From positions 1 through 20,237 of IMG/VR virus record IMGVR_UViG_3300017748_000203: a stretch of DNA of 20,237 nucleotides; one strand, 5' to 3'. Source of the stretch: a virus. This document shows positions 9,264-15,534 of the stretch, piece after piece. The first letter of the stretch is position 1. Every line of letters starts with the position of its first letter. The position numbers and the translations under genes were made by a program. Below the pieces are notes generated by a model. The model saw only the letters and a list, made by a program, of their open reading frames with translations, did no database searches and had not been told where the DNA came from.

Positions 9264-11387
9264 ATGAGTAAAGCAATCAATAATCCGAATTTTATAGCCA
9301 CAAATGATGAACCGGAAGCACAAGCACCGATAACAGGACAAATAGTTGATGGGTTTGATTTTCCACATACCGGATTAATCAAAGCATTCAATTTAGCATG
9401 TGCAGGAAGTTATGCTATTAATGGTTTTAATGGAACAAATATTAACGCTACACAGGCTACATTTGCGGGAGGCGATGTTTTCTTAAAAGGAGAATTAGTT
9501 CCAATAACAGGTGCAACAGTCACTATAACTGCTACTTCATATAATCAACATTTACTTGTAGCAAGAGGCGGTACTGTAGTTTTGATTCAAGGAACTGCTT
9601 CTGATGTAGTGCCTTCTTTTGCTGATGGAGATGTAATTATAGCCCTTCTAAAATATACAGGTAGCAACCCTATGCAAATACAATATTTGACTTTTAATCA
9701 AACTTCTAAATCTTTAAGCGTAGGGCATATCGCAAATGGAGAATATGTAGAATCGGGAAAAATTACAGGAGATTCTAACAGTTTAGATATTGTTTCTACT
9801 CCGACTAATGCAGATATTAACATCACACCAAACGGAAACGGTAAAATTGTCCTTGATGGATTGAATTGGCCTATTGCTGACGGAAATGCGGCTCAAGTCT
9901 TAACAACAGATGGCAATAATGGTCTATTTTTCAGCACTATTAGTTCTAACTCTATTACTGATGCTGATGGAGATACAAAGATACAGGTTGAGGAATCTGC
10001 TGATGAAGATAAAATTCGTTTTGATACTGCTAACAATGAAAGAATGATTATTGATAATGTTGGAAATGTAGGAATAGGAACATCTACTCCTGCCTTTGCA
10101 TTAGATGTAGCAAATGGAGGACTTAGGACTTCTGCTAATATTGTAAGTTTAACAGATATTTCAGCAAATAATGGAAGTGTTAGTGGAAATGTTATTTCAG
10201 CAACAACCACTTTAGGTAATAGTGGTGCAAGAGTTAAAAGTATCTTAAAATCCGCAAGAGTTCAAGGACATGCCGCTTCTACTGTATATGCACATGCAAC
10301 TATAAGTCAAGCAGTACAACATGGCGGTATGATTGATGCCGCAAAAGAAATATATTATGTTGGTATGAATACTGATGGTGGTGCTTCTCATCAAATGATA
10401 CAAAGCGGCCCGCTATTTTTTAATGGAATGCCAGTACCAGCCGGTTCAAATAACCCTTCGGATTTTTATACAATAACAGAAGCAAATTACAATGTATTAA
10501 ACTCCGGTGATGTAGTAAATGGCCATACTTATGTTGCAGAAAGTGTTTTTGGAGGCGGAGCAATATTTGTACCATTAATAGCACCGGAATTAGTATCAAA
10601 TACAGAAGTAATTATACATAATGTGACAGGGTTTGCATTATATGTTATTGTTATTAATCCTACTTTAGACCCAAGCGTACCTGACTTTATATCAAGAAAT
10701 AGATTTAATGGAGGTTATCATCATCATACCCAGTTTGCTAATATTACTGGTAATGATAGACTTTTTAATTTAGGAAGGCTATTATTAGGTAATCCTTCTT
10801 CTTCTCTTTATAATTTTGCACCTTCTCCGCCCACATTACCTCATTCTAATCCTTACAATAAAGATGCTATGCTAATAAAACCAAGAGAATCAGTAAGGCT
10901 AACTGCGATGAAAGCCTCGGCAGGAGAAATAGGTAATGACTTTGAAATAGATTGGCATACTCAACAAGGATTATTAAGTAATGTTGTTGGAGGCCAATAT
11001 GAAAATTCTCAATGGATGATTACTTCTTCTTCTAACGGTACTGATAAAGCACAAATGGTTGAATTATTAGATTCATTTATGCATGTACCCGTTCATTATA
11101 CCGGAACAACTTTTATTTGCGAAGGAGATAATGAAGTAGTATTGCCTGACAATCCCGAAAATGGTACGCAATTTGCTTTTTTATGTATACAAGGTACGAC
11201 AACAATTACTTTACCACAAGCGGCAAACTCAGTCACTCAATTTGGACAAAACTTTTTACCACCTGCATTTTTTGAAGCAGGTACAAACCCTGTTTCAAGT
11301 ATAATTTTAACTGCCGGAGATACCCGTACTTTTGTTGCTTATACATCTCAACAAGGAAGTACGAGGGGCTATCAAGTAATAGGTTGA
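9264..11387 (+). CDS. Tail fibre / receptor-binding protein (707 aa)
   Basis: This protein is likely a tail fibre that contacts the host surface. Residues about 1-170 form a beta-rich head. Residues about 170-290 show the layout common in phage fibres with trimeric shafts: SNSLDIVSTPTNADINITPNG, then DADGDTKIQVEESADEDKI, then the signature GNVGIGTSTP. Residues 320-707 are a unique beta-rich C-terminal part with His-rich (YHHHTQF) and Asn/Gly-rich turns. I see no S74 (intramolecular chaperone) motif at the C-terminus. I chose the ATG at 9264 over an in-frame TTG at 9255, because GAGGTTGA lies about six bases upstream and the previous stop ends at 9262. The C-terminal half may determine host specificity, which is inference. 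Confidence 0.7.
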   Translation: MSKAINNPNFIATNDEPEAQAPITGQIVDGFDFPHTGLIKAFNLACAGSYAINGFNGTNINATQATFAGGDVFLKGELVPITGATVTITATSYNQHLLVARGGTVVLIQGTASDVVPSFADGDVIIALLKYTGSNPMQIQYLTFNQTSKSLSVGHIANGEYVESGKITGDSNSLDIVSTPTNADINITPNGNGKIVLDGLNWPIADGNAAQVLTTDGNNGLFFSTISSNSITDADGDTKIQVEESADEDKIRFDTANNERMIIDNVGNVGIGTSTPAFALDVANGGLRTSANIVSLTDISANNGSVSGNVISATTTLGNSGARVKSILKSARVQGHAASTVYAHATISQAVQHGGMIDAAKEIYYVGMNTDGGASHQMIQSGPLFFNGMPVPAGSNNPSDFYTITEANYNVLNSGDVVNGHTYVAESVFGGGAIFVPLIAPELVSNTEVIIHNVTGFALYVIVINPTLDPSVPDFISRNRFNGGYHHHTQFANITGNDRLFNLGRLLLGNPSSSLYNFAPSPPTLPHSNPYNKDAMLIKPRESVRLTAMKASAGEIGNDFEIDWHTQQGLLSNVVGGQYENSQWMITSSSNGTDKAQMVELLDSFMHVPVHYTGTTFICEGDNEVVLPDNPENGTQFAFLCIQGTTTITLPQAANSVTQFGQNFLPPAFFEAGTNPVSSIILTAGDTRTFVAYTSQQGSTRGYQVIG

Positions 11388-11392
11388 TTAAA

Positions 11393-12052
11393 ATGAATCC
11401 ATTGTTTCTAATTACTAAAGGCATTAAAGCCAAAAAGAAAAGATTAGCAGGTGGCGGTGGTGGCGGTGGTATTTCTGCTGGAACTAAATTAATTGGAGAT
11501 ACAAGTAAACAAGGGCCGATTTCAAATCATTCTCATTTACGATTACATATAGAAGATACGACCAACGGACAATTCTATGCAGACCCAATTAGCGGTTCTT
11601 TAATTATAGGTAATCGTGTTAGTGATTTTGTTGCTATTGCTAATTCTGTTGTTGGAGTTTCTACTGTATTAACTAACGGTACTGCTACATTAAGTGCTGG
11701 TAATGCATATGAAATAGCACCGGAGGCTTATTACAGTGGCCATAGTTCAGTAAACCCCACAGGAACAGAACAATTAACTGTTTCAGTAATACAAGATACT
11801 GCTAATAATGTATCAAATGGCCATATTGGTATTAATGGAATTAATATTGCTGGCGGTGTAACTTTTAATTTAACTCAACCATATAGGTCGGCTTTTAATA
11901 TAGGTCGTATAGAAATTAGTCCAAGTGCTTCGGCAGGTACTCTTATTTTTAAATTACACATAGCAGGAGGAACAACAGATACAGATGCTAATGTACTTGC
12001 TGGAAATGCGGCAACTTCCGATAGTTATTATTTAAGAGTGATTTTAAGTTGA
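11393..12052 (+). CDS. Adhesin-like virion protein with a polyglycine hinge (219 aa)
   Basis: The protein has a short basic N-terminus (ITKGIKAKKKRLA), a run of seven glycines at about residues 21-27, and then a beta-rich domain of about 190 residues full of Gly, Asn, Ser and Thr. The polyglycine run probably acts as a hinge between an anchoring N-terminus and an exposed domain. The ATG at 11393 follows GGTTGATTAAA, in which TGA is also the stop of the fibre gene, so I prefer it over the in-frame TTG at 11384. The place after the fibre gene suggests a fibre tip, fibre assembly or secondary adhesin role, but no family is recognised. The high glycine content makes distant matches unreliable. 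Confidence 0.6.
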   Translation: MNPLFLITKGIKAKKKRLAGGGGGGGISAGTKLIGDTSKQGPISNHSHLRLHIEDTTNGQFYADPISGSLIIGNRVSDFVAIANSVVGVSTVLTNGTATLSAGNAYEIAPEAYYSGHSSVNPTGTEQLTVSVIQDTANNVSNGHIGINGINIAGGVTFNLTQPYRSAFNIGRIEISPSASAGTLIFKLHIAGGTTDTDANVLAGNAATSDSYYLRVILS

Positions 12053-12057
12053 GAAAC

Positions 12058-12201
12058 ATGATTTACTTAATATTAGCATTTATTATTAGTTTTATTTTTG
12101 GCTATTTTACTATGTCATTATTATTAAAAGATAGTGAAAAGGTCGGAATTATTTTTGTTCAAGAAAATGATTTTGATTTACCCGAACAAAATTCAAAATA
12201 A
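12058..12201 (+). CDS. Small single-span membrane protein (47 aa)
   Basis: This 47-aa reading frame starts at an ATG five bases after the stop of the previous gene and ends at 12201. Residues 2-23 are almost entirely hydrophobic (IYLILAFIISFIFGYFTMSL), which gives one membrane span at the N-terminus. The rest is a charged tail rich in Asp and Glu with two lysines. It closes the rightward operon, where tailed viruses often encode lysis or membrane proteins, so a holin-like or other envelope role is possible but unproven. An in-frame TTG at 12049 could extend it by three residues. No strong ribosome-binding site is visible, so translation may be coupled to the upstream gene. Confidence 0.6.
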   Translation: MIYLILAFIISFIFGYFTMSLLLKDSEKVGIIFVQENDFDLPEQNSK

Positions 12202-12207
12202 GCGAAC

Positions 12208-12224
12208 AAAAAATCGTGATTTTT
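12208..12224 (+). terminator. Weak terminator-like inverted repeat ending in T5 for the rightward operon
   Basis: AAAAATC at 12209-12215 is complementary to GATTTTT at 12218-12224, seven bases after the stop of the last rightward gene. The run of five Ts is downstream-facing on this strand. The stem is A/T-rich and the loop is very tight, so this is only suggestive. Archaeal termination can rely on T-tracts alone. Confidence 0.35.
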
Positions 12225-12270
12225 AAAAAACCAAAAAAAAAAATGAGAGAGGCCGAAGCCCCCCTCATTT
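12225..12270 (-). terminator. Strong hairpin with UUCG loop and T-tract ending the leftward operon
   Basis: On the minus strand, 12270-12241 folds into a hairpin. The outer stem is AAATGAG paired with CTCATTT, the inner stem has two A-C mismatches, and the tip is GGC-UUCG-GCC, a stable C(UUCG)G tetraloop. It is followed by eleven Ts (12243-12233), then GG, then six more Ts. This is a near-textbook intrinsic terminator for the leftward replication operon. The stop codon of the zinc-ribbon gene (12265-12267) is inside the stem. For rightward transcripts the hairpin has only a short T4 after it. Confidence 0.8.
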
Positions 12271-12408
12271 AGTTTTATCCGACCATATTCCATTACAAGC
12301 CCTGCATTCCCACAATTTTACTTGTTCGGGCGAACCTACATAAAAGCCTAATAGCCTTCTCGCCACTGTTTTTTCGCCACAGTAGCGGCATTCTTGTTTT
12401 AAACTCAT
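12265..12408 (-). CDS. Small zinc-ribbon protein (47 aa)
   Basis: This is the last gene of the leftward operon. It has two CxxC knuckles, at Cys7-Cys10 (CRYC) and Cys35-Cys38 (CRAC), separated by 24 residues, and ends about nine residues after the second pair. That is a classic zinc ribbon of the kind found in small nucleic-acid-binding or transcription-linked proteins. The start lies five bases after the stop of the upstream gene, in the context AAGTGATTGTATG, where the previous TGA is part of a weak ribosome-binding site. Its stop lies inside the terminator hairpin. The function could be nucleic acid binding or assembly with a replication protein. No specific family is recognised. Confidence 0.75.
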   Translation of the reverse strand: MSLKQECRYCGEKTVARRLLGFYVGSPEQVKLWECRACNGIWSDKTK

Positions 12409-12412
12409 ACAA

Positions 12413-12562
12413 TCACTTGTTTTTGTTTTCTTCGCTCATCAAACGCTTCATATATTCTTCAACGCTTTCATCGGTGATATTAGTTCCACCGAAAGCGGCA
12501 AAGAAAAGAAGCATAAGAATTACGACGAAAACAAACAAGCCGAACCATTCCCAACCAGTCAT
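12413..12562 (-). CDS. Small single-span membrane protein (49 aa)
   Basis: The protein has a short N-terminus (MTGWEW), a hydrophobic span at about residues 7-24 (FGLFVFVVILMLLFFAAF), and a charged helical tail with EEYMKRLMSEENKNK. The start overlaps the stop of the exonuclease gene by one base (TAATG), and GGAGGTTGAT lies upstream. It is co-transcribed with replication genes, so it could tether a replication factor to the membrane or be an accessory membrane protein. The tail on the predicted cytoplasmic side is strongly charged. No family is recognised. Confidence 0.7.
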   Translation of the reverse strand: MTGWEWFGLFVFVVILMLLFFAAFGGTNITDESVEEYMKRLMSEENKNK

Positions 12563-13155
12563 TACCAATCAACCTCCATTTCTTTATGTTCTCCCTTTTC
12601 CATAGAAAAGCCTTTAACTAATCCATTATCTTGTCCATATTTCCAAAGGTCATAGACTAATTGTGTATCTTTCATGCAATACTCAACAACTTCATCATAT
12701 TGACCCATTTTCCATAACTTAGGAGCATCTGCACTATCCATTAGTTTTGCATCATTCATAGTGCATTTAACTAAATTCTTTAATTGAAATCTTTCTTTAT
12801 GTTCTTTCATTAAGATGCGACTTGTATCTATAAACTTCTCTTCCTTTAAATACTTATTAATACAATAAATATCCATAGAGTCTCTCAATATAGGTAAATC
12901 AAAAGCCTTAATGTTATGTCCTAAGAGGACTCCGCCTTTTTGTAAATGCTCATCTAAATCATATTTTAGTTCGGATAATGGTTTAATAATATGACCGGAC
13001 TTAGCAAAACTATCCATTTTCTCATCAACATAGACTTTTCCAATTTTACCATCCCAAGTAGCAACAGTAGATACTTGGAACATATGAGTATTACCAAAAC
13101 CGCCTATGTCAAAAGACATATTTTTAGTTTCTAAGTCAATAGCCAATACTGACAT
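12562..13155 (-). CDS. Stand-alone DEDDy 3'-5' exonuclease (RNase H-like fold)
   Basis: This 197-aa protein has all three exonuclease motifs. Exo I is AIDLET (Asp7, Glu9), Exo II is GHNIKAFDLPIL (Asp86), and Exo III is YCMKD (Tyr159, Asp163). The tyrosine in YxxxD places it in the DEDDy subgroup, which includes the proofreading domains of family B polymerases and related stand-alone nucleases. It is expected to remove nucleotides from 3' ends of DNA using two metal ions. No polymerase domain is attached. It lies downstream of the DUF4177-like gene, two bases after its stop, in the replication operon. It may proofread for the split polymerase encoded at the right, but whether that polymerase has its own exonuclease domain is not visible here. 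Confidence 0.88.
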   Translation of the reverse strand: MSVLAIDLETKNMSFDIGGFGNTHMFQVSTVATWDGKIGKVYVDEKMDSFAKSGHIIKPLSELKYDLDEHLQKGGVLLGHNIKAFDLPILRDSMDIYCINKYLKEEKFIDTSRILMKEHKERFQLKNLVKCTMNDAKLMDSADAPKLWKMGQYDEVVEYCMKDTQLVYDLWKYGQDNGLVKGFSMEKGEHKEMEVDW

Positions 13156-13157
13156 AC

Positions 13158-13388
13158 TTATTCACCAGCATTAGACCAAAGTTTGCTAATCTTTTCCTCT
13201 TCTTTATTTACTTTAGGTTTTTCATCTATGTCAGTTCTTCTTTTTAAGAAACAAACTATCTGTTTATTAGCCACAATTAGTTGAGAACAACATTCCCAAC
13301 CATCGTCTCCATAAGTATTTAATGTGTCAATTATTACTTTTGGCCCTTTTTCTACTTGAAAAACTAAATATGTATTTTCCCATTTCAT
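13158..13388 (-). CDS. DUF4177-like small protein (76 aa)
   Basis: The N-terminal half follows the DUF4177 pattern: an initial strand (TYLVFQV), a helix ending in LNTYGDDGWE, then two more strands with CCSQLIV and IVCFLKR. This small alpha/beta fold is widespread in bacteria and archaea and has no agreed function. The C-terminal quarter is a charged tail (KPKVNKEEEKISKLW). Its ATG overlaps the stop of the helicase gene as ATGA, and its stop is two bases before the exonuclease start, so it is translationally linked to both. I do not know its role here. Confidence 0.65.
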   Translation of the reverse strand: MKWENTYLVFQVEKGPKVIIDTLNTYGDDGWECCSQLIVANKQIVCFLKRRTDIDEKPKVNKEEEKISKLWSNAGE

Positions 13389-14848
13389 TCATCATCACCT
13401 TTTATCATTCTAATATATGTTGTTCTGCCTTCCTTCTTTTCTGCAAACTTATGTCTAATAACTTCATAATATCTGTAAATCTGCGCCCTTGACTTCTTTG
13501 CTTTGGTCTTGACTTCGGTTAAGAGGTTGGTCTTATTCACGAATCCCTCATCATCTTTATTTAACTTATCGTAGATTTCGACGAAAATCGGCTCTAAATT
13601 GTTTTCTGCGATGCTTCGCTTCTTCTGTCTCATGGTTCTTTCAAGCCAATCAACTAATGTCATGTAGCATTGTTTGATAATAGTTGCGGCTTGACGCACA
13701 TTATGTCCTGTCACTTTGAATCTATCTTCTTCATTGTTAATAGATGGTGCGGAAGCAACGCTACAAAGAACAGACATTTTATACAATATCTTCATCAATC
13801 GAGTAGTAAAGTTTCCTGCAATAACCGCAACATCTTCTCTTGCATCTTGCATGATTTTTCTTAATGTTTCATATTCTAATGTTAGAACTTGGTTAAAGTC
13901 CGGAGTAAATGTCATTGTTTCAAGGGAGTTCTTATTCGCATCTTCCCATCTTTTCTTAGTCATGTTGTAAATAGTCATTAAAGCCTCAACATATCTATCA
14001 ATCGGTGCATTTACTTCTTCTATTGTTCCTGCTTTTGCTATTTGCTCAAGTCTCATTTTATGTTGAATAAATTCGGGAACTTCCCAACAATAAACAAGCA
14101 TTCTTTGTAATACTCCTTTTTCAGCCATTACTTGATTAAGATTACTTGGAGGGTAAGTCATAGCAATTACTGAACGCTCACAAAAACATTCCATAACCAT
14201 GCCACCAAAAGAAGTTAATGCTTTTGATATTATCCAAGAATTACCCGATAATGAGTTCATTAAAGTGTTTAGATAAACAATTGAATTTTCTTTATGTTGA
14301 GTTTGTTTAAAGATACCGGAGTATTCAAATTCATCCCAATGGGCTAAACCGTTTCCTTCTAAAACGCCCGGATTTCTTTCATATTCAACTTCTCCATCAT
14401 CATCTTGTTCTTTAGTAAAACCACCAATTAAAACAGAATCGGTATAATCAGTAATACCAAAAGTATCAAAGATTCTATTCATAGGTATATTGTTTTCATT
14501 TAAATATGGTGGGTGTGCGTTTTGTGTGTTTATTCTCTTAAATACTCTATTAGCAACAGGGCCAACAAAATTCCATAGAGTTGATTTACCCGTTCCTGAA
14601 GTTTGAATCCAACAAAAGTGTATTCTTGTATCTTCATGGTTTCTTCCGTTAGGAATAGTAATAAAATCTTTACAAATCTGTCCTAAGATAGTAAAGAAAC
14701 TTATTGCGGCAGGTATCTCATTATAGTGCGATACTTCAATTGCTGATTTTTGAAAGTCTCTAACGACTCTCGGTAGGGCTTCACTGAAAACACCTGCATT
14801 AGTTTCAAGCATTTCCATATATTCGTCTTCATTATATTCTTCATTCAT
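13385..14848 (-). CDS. P-loop ATPase, probable replicative helicase (MCM/DUF3987-like), with C-terminal winged helix
   Basis: This 487-aa protein probably unwinds DNA at the fork. A modified Walker A lies at residues 82-90 (QTSGTGKST, Lys88), with Gln where many P-loops have Gly. Walker B is LAHWDEF (Asp172, Glu173). A sensor-1-like strand is VIAMTYPPSN at 227-236, and an arginine-finger-like residue is Arg249 in VLQRMLVY. Together these are the arrangement of AAA+/SF3-type helicases and DUF3987 proteins. The C-terminal region, about 415-487, looks like a winged helix (KTNLLTEVKTKAKKSRAQIYRYY), which can bind DNA at the fork. The N-terminal 80 residues have no recognised domain. It lies directly downstream of an ERCC4 nuclease and close to the primase. 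The exact family is uncertain. Confidence 0.75.
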   Translation of the reverse strand: MNEEYNEDEYMEMLETNAGVFSEALPRVVRDFQKSAIEVSHYNEIPAAISFFTILGQICKDFITIPNGRNHEDTRIHFCWIQTSGTGKSTLWNFVGPVANRVFKRINTQNAHPPYLNENNIPMNRIFDTFGITDYTDSVLIGGFTKEQDDDGEVEYERNPGVLEGNGLAHWDEFEYSGIFKQTQHKENSIVYLNTLMNSLSGNSWIISKALTSFGGMVMECFCERSVIAMTYPPSNLNQVMAEKGVLQRMLVYCWEVPEFIQHKMRLEQIAKAGTIEEVNAPIDRYVEALMTIYNMTKKRWEDANKNSLETMTFTPDFNQVLTLEYETLRKIMQDAREDVAVIAGNFTTRLMKILYKMSVLCSVASAPSINNEEDRFKVTGHNVRQAATIIKQCYMTLVDWLERTMRQKKRSIAENNLEPIFVEIYDKLNKDDEGFVNKTNLLTEVKTKAKKSRAQIYRYYEVIRHKFAEKKEGRTTYIRMIKGDDE

Positions 14849-15534
14849 ATTTTCACCTTCTCTTCCGAGTTTAATGTGGAGAGTATTCTTTTGGCTAAGG
14901 TTTCCCCAATACCTTCAATTGCTTGCAGTTCAAAAACTGAACATTCACCAATTTCCATAATAGAGCCGAATTGCTTTATTAGTTCTTTTGCTTTTTTTAC
15001 TGATATTCCTTTAATACTTGTTAATAAATCTAATCTTAAATCATCTGTTGTTATTCTTTTAAATACTTGTGGTGCTATTGTTTCTCTTGTTCTTGGTTTC
15101 ATTTTACTTACTGCTGTTATTATTGATGCCGCTTCTTCTTCTGTTTTTACCCAAAAGGGCTTTATGTCTGTGTCTAATACTATTCTCCCTAATGCTCCAA
15201 GAAACTTATTGTTTAACATCACGCTTCTTGCGGCTACGGGTAATTTACTGCTGGAATGTTCAATTATATTTAGTATGGCCTCGTCAAGAGAGCCATAGAT
15301 GATTACTACATTAGTTTGGTAATGTCTATCCATGTTATCAAGTTGAGTCCAAAGCCTCTTTGACATTACAGACCCGATGAAATCAATAGTGGATTTTGCT
15401 TCAAAGCAAACATCATCATAAACATAGTCGCCTATCTCAATCCATTTTTTCTCATGTGGAATGAATAGGGCTTTTGCTTTTTTCATTACTAAATCGGCTA
15501 ATTTAGACTTTTCTCTTGAATCAATTATTAGCAT
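14845..15534 (-). CDS. XPF/ERCC4-type nuclease with tandem helix-hairpin-helix
   Basis: The protein is a probable structure-specific DNA endonuclease that cuts branched or flap DNA. The ERCC4 nuclease domain spans about 1-150, with IIDSREK (Asp5), IGDYV (Gly35, Asp36), Glu45-Ala46-Lys47 and Asp51. The normal catalytic motif is ERKxxxD. Here it reads EAKSTID, so the Arg is replaced by Ala while Glu, Lys and Asp are kept. Two HhH DNA-binding motifs follow, at about 174-190 (GISVKKAKEL) and 207-220 (EGIGETLAKRI). I chose the ATG at 15534, which follows GGAGGT by six bases, over an earlier ATG at 15573. This gives 229 aa and a 14-base overlap with the primase gene. The stop overlaps the helicase start (ATGA). 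Confidence 0.88.
   Translation of the reverse strand: MLIIDSREKSKLADLVMKKAKALFIPHEKKWIEIGDYVYDDVCFEAKSTIDFIGSVMSKRLWTQLDNMDRHYQTNVVIIYGSLDEAILNIIEHSSSKLPVAARSVMLNNKFLGALGRIVLDTDIKPFWVKTEEEAASIITAVSKMKPRTRETIAPQVFKRITTDDLRLDLLTSIKGISVKKAKELIKQFGSIMEIGECSVFELQAIEGIGETLAKRILSTLNSEEKVKI

Noticed and set aside
8905-9391. Minus-strand frames of 123 and 103 aa opposite the collar-like gene
   Set aside because: They overlap each other and the coupled plus-strand genes, and no minus-strand operon exists on this side of the junction.
11449-11472. Glycine-codon repeat as a slippage or phase-variation tract
   Set aside because: The tract mixes GGT and GGC codons without a perfect mono- or dinucleotide run, so slippage is less likely. 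A polyglycine hinge explains it.
12058-12562. Canonical holin and endolysin pair at the operon junction
   Set aside because: The small membrane proteins are compatible with holins, but no lytic enzyme motif is near them and archaeal hosts may lack peptidoglycan, so I did not call them holins.
14876-15302. Plus-strand frames of 140 and 77 aa opposite the ERCC4 nuclease gene
   Set aside because: They lie opposite a gene with clear nuclease and HhH motifs, have no ribosome-binding site of note, and their Leu/Ser-rich content is a reflection of the opposite strand.
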